In this document: positions 1-9,884 of the stretch, piece by piece
How positions within the stretch are numbered: position 1 is the stretch's first letter
Layout: every line of letters begins with the position of its first letter
Origin: Siphonodentalium dalli
Lineage: Eukaryota; Mollusca; Scaphopoda; Gadilida; Siphonodentaliidae
Assembly (NCBI GenBank): GCA_032622095.1
Contig: CP136068.1
Coordinates: 11,763,729-11,827,728, forward strand
DNA: 64,000 nucleotides
Direction of reading: 5' to 3'
Notes under the pieces: generated by a model
What the model saw: only the letters and a program-made list of their open reading frames with translations
Database searches by the model: none
What the model was told of the DNA's origin: nothing
Made by a program: the position numbers and the translations under genes

Positions 1-654
1 GTTGACAAAAAAATTGGAAACCATAGTATTTTGAGACGTAGCGTACGAAATGTCACGAAACCACAAACCGGAAGTCAAAGGTCACCTGGCACTATTTCCT
101 GTTATTAAACGAACGTTTAATATCACAATTTATAGAATGGGTTTATTGAATGGAATAACGGTAGGATCATGTAATAAATAGAGGATCTACAACGAGTCCC
201 CAGTTTATAGCGGAATTTACAAAACGAGTCCAGTAAATTAGGTCTGGACCGAGCCTTTGGCTCGGTCCAGACCTAATTTACTGGACGAGTTTTATTAATT
301 CCGCTATAATCTTGAGACGAGTTGTAGATTCTATTTATTACATGATCCAAAACCTTGACAAAACATACTTAAATCAACAAATGGGACGCGAAACTAACAT
401 CAACTTCTATAAGGCATGCGATGACGTTTCACACAACGCTGCGTTGTTTGCCCGCGCAAAGAAATAGTCCCAGATAAATAAAGACTATTTGGCGTATTTA
501 ATGGCGTATATTTAATGACAATACTTTTCAAACTCTTCATTCATCATAGTTTGTTGACAAAAAAATTGGAAACCATAGTATTTTGAGACGTAGCGTACGA
601 AATGTCACGAAACCACAAACCGGAAGTCAAAGGTCACCTGGCACTATTTCCTGT

Positions 655-674
655 TATTAAACGAACGTTTAATA
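655..674. repeat. 20-bp dyad TATTAAACG-AA-CGTTTAATA
   Basis: Nine-base arms surround a two-base centre in every unit; this is the reference copy, offset 102 from unit start. It is a plausible dimeric-protein site or small cruciform, but no function is shown. Confidence 0.75.
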
Positions 675-743
675 TCACAATTTATAGAATGGGTTTATTG
701 AATGGAATAACGGTAGGATCATGTAATAAATAGAGGATCTACA

Positions 744-874
744 ACGAGTCCCCAGTTTATAGCGGAATTTACAAAACGAGTCCAGTAAATTAGGTCTGGA
801 CCGAGCCTTTGGCTCGGTCCAGACCTAATTTACTGGACGAGTTTTATAAATTCCGCTATAATCTTGAGACGAGT
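744..874 (+). promoter_or_regulatory. Four same-direction ACGAGT hexamers mirrored about the hairpin
   Basis: ACGAGT occurs at 744-749, 776-781, 837-842 and 869-874, with spacings of 32, 61 and 32 bp. The sites are exactly mirrored about the hairpin centre at 809. A true inverted repeat would show ACTCGT in the right arm; instead the right-arm sites also read ACGAGT on the plus strand. The left pair continues into CC and the right pair into TT. No other ACGAGT occurs in the monomer. Use as iteron-like protein-binding sites is inference; the positions are read directly. Confidence 0.55.
780..838. repeat. Perfect 59-bp palindrome core, TTT loop
   Basis: Two perfectly complementary 28-bp arms (780-807 and 811-838) flank the loop TTT (808-810). 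The innermost stem is GGACCGAGCC pairing with GGCTCGGTCC. Each arm also contains a shorter internal palindrome, GTCCAG paired with CTGGAC, so alternative foldings exist. This is the most rearranged part of the monomer: loop flips, 7-bp and 13-bp losses, a 14-bp expansion and a C-to-A change all fall here. Confidence 0.95.
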
Positions 875-984
875 TGTAGATTCTATTTATTACATGATCC
901 AAAACCTTGACAAAACATACTTAAATCAACAAATGGGACGCGAAACTAACATCAACTTCTATAAGGCATGCGATGACGTTTCAC

Positions 985-999
985 ACAACGCTGCGTTGT
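985..999. repeat. 15-bp dyad ACAACGC-T-GCGTTGT
   Basis: Seven-base arms around a single T, just upstream of a GC-rich stretch (GCCCGCGC). Present once per unit. In units 4, 8, 14 and 22 a nearby C-to-A change (GTTTCACAC to GTTTAACAC) lies just outside the arms and leaves the dyad intact. Confidence 0.7.
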
Positions 1000-1656
1000 T
1001 TGCCCGCGCAAAGAAATAGTCCCAGATAAATAAAGACTATTTGGCGTATTTAATGGCGTATATTTAATGACAATACTTTTCAAACTCTTCATTCATCATA
1101 GTTTGTTGACAAAAAAATTGGAAACCATAGTATTTTGAGACGTAGCGTACGAAATGTCACGAAACCACAAACCGGAAGTCAAAGGTCACCTGGCACTATT
1201 TCCTGTTATTAAACGAACGTTTAATATCACAATTTATAGAATGGGTTTATTGAATGGAATAACGGTAGGATCATGTAATAAATAGAGGATCTACAACGAG
1301 TCCCCAGTTTATAGCGGAATTTACAAAACGAGTCCAGTAAATTAGGTCTGGACCGAGCCTTTGGCTCGGTCCAGACCTAATTTACTGGACGAGTTTTATA
1401 AATTCCGCTATAATCTTGAGACGAGTTGTAGATTCTATTTATTACATGATCCAAAACCTTGACAAAACATACTTAAATCAACAAATGGGACGCGAAACTA
1501 ACATCAACTTCTATAAGGCATGCGATGACGTTTCACACAACGCTGCGTTGTTTGCCCGCGCAAAGAAATAGTCCCAGATAAATAAAGACTATTTGGCGTA
1601 TTTAATGGCGTGTATTTAATGACAATACTTTTCAAACTCTTCATTCATCATAGTTT

Positions 1657-2195
1657 GTTGACAAAAAAATTGGAAACCATAGTATTTTGAGACGTAGCGT
1701 ACGAAATGTCACGAAACCACAAACCGGAAGTCAAAGGTCACCTGGCACTATTTCCTGTTATTAAACGAACGTTTAATATCACAATTTATAGAATGGGTTT
1801 ATTGAATGGAATAACGGTAGGATCATGTAATAAATAGAGGATCTACAACGAGTCCCCAGTTTATAGCGGAATTTACAAAACGAGTCCAGTAAGCCAGACC
1901 GAGCTCGGTCCAGACCTAATTTACTTCACGAGTTTTATAAATTCCGCTATAATCTTGAGACGAGTTGTAGATTCTATTTATTACATGATCCAAAACCTTG
2001 ACAAAACATACTTAAATCAACAAATGGGACGCGAAACTAACATCAACTTCTATAAGGCATGCGATGACGTTTAACACAACGCTGCGTTGTTTGCCCGCGC
2101 AAAGAAATAGTCCCAGATAAATAAAGACTATTTGGCGTATTTAATGGCGTATATTTAATGACAATACTTTTCAAACTCTTCATTCATCATAGTTT
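1657..2195 (+). repeat. 539-bp unit (unit 4), palindrome centre and left arm lost
   Basis: The centre reads GAGCTC instead of GAGCCTTTGGCTC (7 bp lost), and the left arm reads GTAAGCCAGACCGAG (6 bp net lost). Only a 14-bp loopless palindrome remains at the centre. The right arm ends ACTTCACGAGT, so its ACGAGT site is kept while the complement to the left arm is lost. It also has GTTTAACAC, which puts a stop in the downstream short reading frame. Confidence 0.92.
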
Positions 2196-4390
2196 GTTGA
2201 CAAAAAAATTGGAAACCATAGTATTTTGAGACGTAGCGTACGAAATGTCACGAAACCACAAACCGGAAGTCAAAGGTCACCTGGCACTATTTCCTGTTAT
2301 TAAACGAACGTTTAATATCACAATTTATAGAATGGGTTTATTGAATGGAATAACGGTAGGATCATGTAATAAATAGAGGATCTACAACGAGTCCCCAGTT
2401 TATAGCGGAATTTAAAAAACGAGTCCAGTAAATTAGGTCTGGACCGAGCCTTTGGCTCGGTCCAGACCTAATTTACTGGACGAGTTTTATTAATTCCGCT
2501 ATAATCTTGAGACGAGTTGTAGATTCTATTTATTACATGATCCAAAACCTTGACAAAACATACTTAAATCAACAAATGGGACGCGAAACTAACATCAACT
2601 TCTATAAGGCATGCGATGACGTTTCACACAACGCTGCGTTGTTTGCCCGCGCAAAGAAATAGTCCCAGATAAATAAAGACTATTTGGCGTATTTAATGGC
2701 GTATATTTAATGACAATACTTTTCAAACTCTTCATTCATCATAGTTTGTTGACAAAAAAATTGGAAACCATAGTATTTTGAGACGTAGCGTACGAAATGT
2801 CACGAAACCACAAACCGGAAGTCAAAGGTCACCTGGCACTATTTCCTGTTATTAAACGAACGTTTAATATCACAATTTATAGAATGGGTTTATTGAATGG
2901 AATAACGGTAGGATCATGTAATAAATAGAGGATCTACAACGAGTCCCCAGTTTATAGCGGAATTTACAAAACGAGTCCAGTAAATTAGGTCTGGACCGAG
3001 CCTTTGGCTCGGTCCAGACCTAATTTACTGGACGAGTTTTATAAATTCCGCTATAATCTTGAGACGAGTTGTAGATTCTATTTATTACATGATCCAAAAC
3101 CTTGACAAAACATACTTAAATCAACAAATGGGACGCGAAACTAACATCAACTTCTATAAGGCATGCGATGACGTTTCACACAACGCTGCGTTGTTTGCCC
3201 GCGCAAAGAAATAGTCCCAGATAAATAAAGACTATTTGGCGTATTTAATGGCGTATATTTAATGACAATACTTTTCAAACTCTTCATTCATCATAGTTTG
3301 TTGACAAAAAAATTGGAAACCATAGTATTTTGAGACGTAGCGTACGAAATGTCACGAAACCACAAACCGGAAGTCAAAGGTCACCTGGCACTATTTCCTG
3401 TTATTAAACGAACGTTTAATATCACAATTTATAGAATGGGTTTATTGAATGGAATAACGGTAGGATCATGTAATAAATAGAGGATCTACAACGAGTCCCC
3501 AGTTTATAGCGGAATTTACAAAACGAGTCCAGTAAATTAGGTCTGGACCGAGCCTTTGGCTCGGTCCAGACCTAATTTACTGGACGAGTTTTATAAATTC
3601 CGCTATAATCTTGAGACGAGTTGTAGATTCTATTTATTACATGATCCAAAACCTTGACAAAACATACTTAAATCAACAAATGGGACGCGAAACTAACATC
3701 AACTTCTATAAGGCATGCGATGACGTTTCACACAACGCTGCGTTGTTTGCCCGCGCAAAGAAATAGTCCCAGATAAATAAAGACTATTTGGCGTATTTAA
3801 TGGCGTGTATTTAATGACAATACTTTTCAAACTCTTCATTCATCATAGTTTGTTGACAAAAAAATTGGAAACCATAGTATTTTGAGACGTAGCGTACGAA
3901 ATGTCACGAAACCACAAACCGGAAGTCAAAGGTCACCTGGCACTATTTCCTGTTATTAAACGAACGTTTAATATCACAATTTATAGAATGGGTTTATTGA
4001 ATGGAATAACGGTAGGATCATGTAATAAATAGAGGATCTACAACGAGTCCCCAGTTTATAGCGGAATTTACAAAACGAGTCCAGTAAGCCAGACCGAGCT
4101 CGGTCCAGACCTAATTTACTTCACGAGTTTTATAAATTCCGCTATAATCTTGAGACGAGTTGTAGATTCTATTTATTACATGATCCAAAACCTTGACAAA
4201 ACATACTTAAATCAACAAATGGGACGCGAAACTAACATCAACTTCTATAAGGCATGCGATGACGTTTAACACAACGCTGCGTTGTTTGCCCGCGCAAAGA
4301 AATAGTCCCAGATAAATAAAGACTATTTGGCGTATTTAATGGCGTATATTTAATGACAATACTTTTCAAACTCTTCATTCATCATAGTTT
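2196..4390 (+). repeat. 2,195-bp tetramer HOR, copy 2
   Basis: Units 5-8 repeat the order of copy 1 with identical lengths. Unit 5 differs from unit 1 by ATTTAAAAAACG in the left arm. Unit 9 (4391-4942) starts a third copy, with the same marks as unit 5, which then breaks off into unit 10. Confidence 0.88.
3852..4390 (+). repeat. 539-bp unit (unit 8)
   Basis: Same centre and arm loss, ACTTCACGAGT and GTTTAACAC as the unit at 1657. It is the fourth member of the second tetramer copy. Confidence 0.92.
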
Positions 4391-4942
4391 GTTGACAAAA
4401 AAATTGGAAACCATAGTATTTTGAGACGTAGCGTACGAAATGTCACGAAACCACAAACCGGAAGTCAAAGGTCACCTGGCACTATTTCCTGTTATTAAAC
4501 GAACGTTTAATATCACAATTTATAGAATGGGTTTATTGAATGGAATAACGGTAGGATCATGTAATAAATAGAGGATCTACAACGAGTCCCCAGTTTATAG
4601 CGGAATTTAAAAAACGAGTCCAGTAAATTAGGTCTGGACCGAGCCTTTGGCTCGGTCCAGACCTAATTTACTGGACGAGTTTTATTAATTCCGCTATAAT
4701 CTTGAGACGAGTTGTAGATTCTATTTATTACATGATCCAAAACCTTGACAAAACATACTTAAATCAACAAATGGGACGCGAAACTAACATCAACTTCTAT
4801 AAGGCATGCGATGACGTTTCACACAACGCTGCGTTGTTTGCCCGCGCAAAGAAATAGTCCCAGATAAATAAAGACTATTTGGCGTATTTAATGGCGTATA
4901 TTTAATGACAATACTTTTCAAACTCTTCATTCATCATAGTTT

Positions 4943-5493
4943 GTTGACAAAAAAAATGGAAACCATAGTATTTTGAGACGTAGCGTACGAAATGTCACGA
5001 AACCACAAACCGGAAGTCAAAGGTCACCTGGCACTATTTCCTGTTATTAAACGAACGTTTAATATCACAATTTATAGAATGGGTTTATTGAATGGAATAA
5101 CGGTAGGATCATGTAATAAATAGAGGATCTACAACGAGTCCCCAGTTTATAGCGGAATTTACAAAACGAGTCCAGTAAATTAGGTCTGGACCGAGCCAAA
5201 GGCTCGGTCCAGACCTAATTTACTGGACGAGTTTTATAAATTCCGCTATAATCTTGAGACGAGTTGTAGATTCTATTTATTACATGATCCAAAACCTTGA
5301 CAAAACATACTTAAATCAACAAATGGGACGCGAAACTAACATCAACTTCTATAAGCATGCGATGACGTTTCACACAACGCTGCGTTGTTTGCCCGCGCAA
5401 AGAAATAGTCCCAGATAAATAAAGACTATTTGGCGTATTTAATGGCGTATATTTAATGACAATACTTTTCAAACTCTTCATTCATCATAGTTT
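4943..5493 (+). repeat. Loop-flipped unit (unit 10, 551 bp)
   Basis: The hairpin loop reads GAGCCAAAGGCTC instead of GAGCCTTTGGCTC, which is the exact inverse, while the arm-distinguishing sites keep their usual orientation. The A-tract reads eight A then TGG, and a G is missing in ATAAGCATGCG, which shifts the downstream short frame. Confidence 0.9.
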
Positions 5494-6046
5494 GTTGACA
5501 AAAAAATTGGAAACCATAGTATTTTGAGACGTAGCGTACGAAATGTCACGAAACCACAAACCGGAAGTCAAAGGTCACCTGGCACTATTTCCTGTTATTA
5601 AACGAACGTTTAATATCACAATTTATAGAATGGGTTTATTGAATGGAATAACGGTAGGATCATGTAATAAATAGAGGATCTACAACGAGTCCCCAGTTTA
5701 TAGCGGAATTTACAAAACGAGTCCAGTAAATTAGGTCTGGACCGAGCCTTTGGCTCGGTCCAGACCTAATTTACTGGACGAGTTTTATAAATTCCGCTAT
5801 AATCTTGAGACGAGTTGTAGATTCTATTTATTACATGATCCAAAACCTTGACAAAAAAATACTTAAATCAACAAATGGGACGCGAAACTAACATCAACTT
5901 CTATAAGGCATGCGATGACGTTTCACACAACGCTGCGTTGTTTGCCCGCGCAAAGAAATAGTCCCAGATAAATAAAGACTATTTGGCGTATTTAATGGCG
6001 TATATTTAATGACAATACTTTTCAAACTCTTCATTCATCATAGTTT
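5494..6046 (+). repeat. 553-bp unit (unit 11), expanded A-tract
   Basis: TTGACAAAACATAC is replaced by TTGACAAAAAAATAC just right of the inverted repeat, a one-base net gain that copies the look of the A-tract at the unit start. The same allele is in the units at 8787 and 9885. Confidence 0.85.
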
Positions 6047-6591
6047 GTTGACAAAAAAATTGGAAACCATAGTATTTTGAGACGTAGCGTACGAAATGTC
6101 ACGAAACCACAAACCGGAAGTCAAAGGTCACCTGGCACTATTTCCTGTTATTAAACGAACGTTTAATATCACAATTTATAGAATGGGTTTATTGAATGGA
6201 ATAACGGTAGGATCATGTAATAAATAGAGGATCTACAACGAGTCCCCAGTTTATAGCGGAATTTACAAAACGAGTCCAGTAAATTAGGTCTGGACCGAGC
6301 TCGGTCCAGACCTAATTTACTTGACGAGTTTTATAAATTCCGCTATAATCTTGAGACGAGTTGTAGATTCTATTTATTACATGATCCAAAACCTTGATAA
6401 AACATACTTAAATCAACAAATGGGACGCGAAACTAACATCAACTTGTATAAGGCATGCGATGACGTTTCACACAACGCTGCGTTGTTTGCCCGCGCAAAG
6501 AAATAGTCCCAGATAAATAAAGACTATTTGGCGTATTTAATGGCGTATATTTAATGACAATACTTTTCAAACTCTTCATTCATCATAGTTT
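6047..6591 (+). repeat. 545-bp loopless unit (unit 12)
   Basis: The centre is GAGCTC, seven bases shorter than usual, leaving an uninterrupted palindrome; the left arm is otherwise intact. The right arm has TTGACG (6321-6326) in place of TGGACG, 17 bp before TATAAT (6344-6349). It also has TTGATAAAAC and the TTGTAT allele. Confidence 0.9.
6321..6349 (+). promoter_or_regulatory. Bacterial sigma70-like promoter motif in an altered unit
   Basis: TTGACG and TATAAT are separated by 17 bp. The same pair occurs at 9614-9642, 7412-7440 and 11807-11835; standard units have TGGACG with the same TATAAT and spacing. The match is good, but the array looks eukaryotic and no gene follows, so it is probably fortuitous. 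Confidence 0.2.
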
Positions 6592-7143
6592 GTTGACAAA
6601 AAAATTGGAAACCATAGTATTTTGAGACGTAGCGTACGAAATGTCACGAAACCACAAACCGGAAGTCAAAGGTCACCTGGCACTATTTCCTGTTATTAAA
6701 CGAACGTTTAATATCACAATTTATAGAATGGGTTTATTGAATGGAATAACGGTAGGATCATGTAATAAATAGAGGATCTACAACGAGTCCCCAGTTTATA
6801 GCGGAATTTACAAAACGAGTCCAGTAAATTAGGTCTGGACCGAGCCTTTGGCTCGGTCCAGACCTAATTTACTGGACGAGTTTTATAAATTCCGCTATAA
6901 TCTTGAGACGAGTTGTAGATTCTATTTATTACATGATCCAAAACCTTGACAAAACATACTTAAATCAACAAATGGGACGCGAAACTAACATCAACTTCTA
7001 TAAGGCATGCGATGACGTTTCACACAACGCTGCGTTGTTTGCCCGCGCAAAGAAATAGTCCCAGATAAATAAAGACTATTTGGCGTATTTAATGGCGTGT
7101 ATTTAATGACAATACTTTTCAAACTCTTCATTCATCATAGTTT

Positions 7144-7682
7144 GTTGACAAAAAAATTGGAAACCATAGTATTTTGAGACGTAGCGTACGAAATGTCACG
7201 AAACCACAAACCGGAAGTCAAAGGTCACCTGGCACTATTTCCTGTTATTAAACGAACGTTTAATATCACAATTTATAGAATGGGTTTATTGAATGGAATA
7301 ACGGTAGGATCATGTAATAAATAGAGGATCTACAACGAGTCCCCAGTTTATAGCGGAATTTACAAAACGAGTCCAGTAAGCCAGACCGAGCTCGGTCCAG
7401 ACCTAATTTACTTGACGAGTTTTATAAATTCCGCTATAATCTTGAGACGAGTTGTAGATTCTATTTATTACATGATCCAAAACCTTGACAAAACATACTT
7501 AAATCAACAAATGGGACGCGAAACTAACATCAACTTCTATAAGGCATGCGATGACGTTTAACACAACGCTGCGTTGTTTGCCCGCGCAAAGAAATAGTCC
7601 CAGATAAATAAAGACTATTTGGCGTATTTAATGGCGTATATTTAATGACAATACTTTTCAAACTCTTCATTCATCATAGTTT
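7144..7682 (+). repeat. 539-bp unit (unit 14), TTGACG sub-lineage
   Basis: Same 13-bp loss as at 1657 but reads ACTTGACGAGT rather than ACTTCACGAGT. This creates TTGACG (7412-7417) 17 bp upstream of TATAAT (7435-7440). It follows a GGCGTGTATT unit, as the other 539-bp units do. Confidence 0.9.
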
Positions 7683-8786
7683 GTTGACAAAAAAATTGGA
7701 AACCATAGTATTTTGAGACGTAGCGTACGAAATGTCACGAAACCACAAACCGGAAGTCAAAGGTCACCTGGCACTATTTCCTGTTATTAAACGAACGTTT
7801 AATATCACAATTTATAGAATGGGTTTATTGAATGGAATAACGGTAGGATCATGTAATAAATAGAGGATCTACAACGAGTCCCCAGTTTATAGCGGAATTT
7901 ACAAAACGAGTCCAGTAAATTAGGTCTGGACCGAGCCTTTGGCTCGGTCCAGACCTAATTTACTGGACGAGTTTTATAAATTCCGCTATAATCTTGAGAC
8001 GAGTTGTAGATTCTATTTATTACATGATCCAAAACCTTGACAAAACATACTTAAATCAACAAATGGGACGCGAAACTAACATCAACTTCTATAAGGCATG
8101 CGATGACGTTTCACACAACGCTGCGTTGTTTGCCCGCGCAAAGAAATAGTCCCAGATAAATAAAGACTATTTGGCGTATTTAATGGCGTATATTTAATGA
8201 CAATACTTTTCAAACTCTTCATTCATCATAGTTTGTTGACAAAAAAATTGGAAACCATAGTATTTTGAGACGTAGCGTACGAAATGTCACGAAACCACAA
8301 ACCGGAAGTCAAAGGTCACCTGGCACTATTTCCTGTTATTAAACGAACGTTTAATATCACAATTTATAGAATGGGTTTATTGAATGGAATAACGGTAGGA
8401 TCATGTAATAAATAGAGGATCTACAACGAGTCCCCAGTTTATAGCGGAATTTAAAAAACGAGTCCAGTAAATTAGGTCTGGACCGAGCCTTTGGCTCGGT
8501 CCAGACCTAATTTACTGGACGAGTTTTATTAATTCCGCTATAATCTTGAGACGAGTTGTAGATTCTATTTATTACATGATCCAAAACCTTGACAAAACAT
8601 ACTTAAATCAACAAATGGGACGCGAAACTAACATCAACTTCTATAAGGCATGCGATGACGTTTCACACAACGCTGCGTTGTTTGCCCGCGCAAAGAAATA
8701 GTCCCAGATAAATAAAGACTATTTGGCGTATTTAATGGCGTATATTTAATGACAATACTTTTCAAACTCTTCATTCATCATAGTTT

Positions 8787-9339
8787 GTTGACAAAAAAAT
8801 TGGAAACCATAGTATTTTGAGACGTAGCGTACGAAATGTCACGAAACCACAAACCGGAAGTCAAAGGTCACCTGGCACTATTTCCTGTTATTAAACGAAC
8901 GTTTAATATCACAATTTATAGAATGGGTTTATTGAATGGAATAACGGTAGGATCATGTAATAAATAGAGGATCTACAACGAGTCCCCAGTTTATAGCGGA
9001 ATTTACAAAACGAGTCCAGTAAATTAGGTCTGGACCGAGCCTTTGGCTCGGTCCAGACCTAATTTACTGGACGAGTTTTATAAATTCCGCTATAATCTTG
9101 AGACGAGTTGTAGATTCTATTTATTACATGATCCAAAACCTTGACAAAAAAATACTTAAATCAACAAATGGGACGCGAAACTAACATCAACTTCTATAAG
9201 GCATGCGATGACGTTTCACACAACGCTGCGTTGTTTGCCCGCGCAAAGAAATAGTCCCAGATAAATAAAGACTATTTGGCGTATTTAATGGCGTATATTT
9301 AATGACAATACTTTTCAAACTCTTCATTCATCATAGTTT
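8787..9339 (+). repeat. 553-bp unit (unit 17), expanded A-tract
   Basis: Same TTGACAAAAAAATAC allele as the unit at 5494. Each is followed directly by a 545-bp loopless unit, so the pair 553-545 is duplicated (5494-6591 and 8787-9884). Confidence 0.85.
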
Positions 9340-9884
9340 GTTGACAAAAAAATTGGAAACCATAGTATTTTGAGACGTAGCGTACGAAATGTCACGAAAC
9401 CACAAACCGGAAGTCAAAGGTCACCTGGCACTATTTCCTGTTATTAAACGAACGTTTAATATCACAATTTATAGAATGGGTTTATTGAATGGAATAACGG
9501 TAGGATCATGTAATAAATAGAGGATCTACAACGAGTCCCCAGTTTATAGCGGAATTTACAAAACGAGTCCAGTAAATTAGGTCTGGACCGAGCTCGGTCC
9601 AGACCTAATTTACTTGACGAGTTTTATAAATTCCGCTATAATCTTGAGACGAGTTGTAGATTCTATTTATTACATGATCCAAAACCTTGACAAAACATAC
9701 TTAAATCAACAAATGGGACGCGAAACTAACATCAACTTCTATAAGGCATGCGATGACGTTTCACACAACGCTGCGTTGTTTGCCCGCGCAAAGAAATAGT
9801 CCCAGATAAATAAAGACTATTTGGCGTATTTAATGGCGTATATTTAATGACAATACTTTTCAAACTCTTCATTCATCATAGTTT
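9340..9884 (+). repeat. 545-bp loopless unit (unit 18)
   Basis: Same loopless centre and TTGACG (9614-9619) to TATAAT (9637-9642) arrangement as the unit at 6047, but with the common TTGACAAAAC and TTCTAT alleles. Confidence 0.9.

Larger units (their letters stand above)
716..900. repeat. 185-bp imperfect inverted repeat (reference copy)
   Basis: The segment starts GGATCATGTAATAAATAG and ends with its exact reverse complement CTATTTATTACATGATCC. The left arm (716-807) and right arm (811-900) match at about 90 percent, with roughly eight mismatches and one 2-nt bulge. Four of the mismatches are the centres of the mirrored ACGAGT sites. One copy is present in every complete unit, although the centre is altered in some. 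It could extrude as a cruciform in DNA or fold as a long hairpin in RNA. It resembles a small inverted-repeat element captured in the monomer, but no target-site duplication is separable from the arms. Confidence 0.95.
553..1104 (+). repeat. Reference monomer (unit 2, 552 bp, S class)
   Basis: This is a typical unaltered unit and serves as the coordinate reference. Order of parts: A-tract start (553-575), unique left part with a small dyad (655-674), 185-bp inverted repeat (716-900), unique right part with a second small dyad (985-999), AT-rich tail (about 1036-1104). The tail holds the direct repeats GGCGTAT and TTTAAT where the D and L length variants arise. Only short reading frames exist (43 and 41 codons), and neither behaves like a conserved gene across the array. 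Confidence 0.95.
1..2195 (+). repeat. 2,195-bp tetramer HOR, copy 1
   Basis: Units 1-4 have lengths 552-552-552-539. Marks in order: unit 1 TTATTAATTCC, unit 2 standard, unit 3 GGCGTGTATT, unit 4 the 539-bp damaged palindrome. The next four units repeat this order exactly. Confidence 0.88.

Noticed and set aside
50-181. 43-codon ATG frame in the left part of each unit (reference from unit 1)
   Set aside because: It is identical in most units simply because the units are nearly identical. It ends inside the inverted repeat, has no clear ribosome-binding site, and matches no family I recognise. Substitutions in it are not biased to silent positions.
342-467. 41-codon ATG frame in the right part of each unit
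   Set aside because: A stop codon interrupts it in units 4, 8, 14 and 22, a one-base deletion shifts it in unit 10, and the common C/G variant changes Phe to Leu. No conserved coding signal is visible.
588-625. CENP-B box
   Set aside because: The reverse strand contains TTTCGTGACATTTCGTACG, which starts like the box but lacks the required CGGG at the proper spacing.
780-838. Rho-independent terminator
   Set aside because: The core hairpin is followed by GAGTTTTATAAATT, with only four T, and the stem is far longer than typical; no upstream gene exists to terminate.
716-900. Insertion splitting a once continuous gene
   Set aside because: Removing the 185 bp joins the left frame to GTA-AAA-ACC and reaches a stop after seven more codons, so no longer frame is restored.
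553-1104. Hammerhead ribozyme or retrozyme monomer
   Set aside because: I looked on both strands for the CTGANGA core and found none in the unit, so no self-cleaving hammerhead is supported.
6321-6506. 61-codon frame in a loopless unit, with a close copy at 9614-9799
   Set aside because: It starts at TTG within the palindrome and only extends the 41-codon frame upstream because of the altered centre. It exists as an artefact of the indel in these units.
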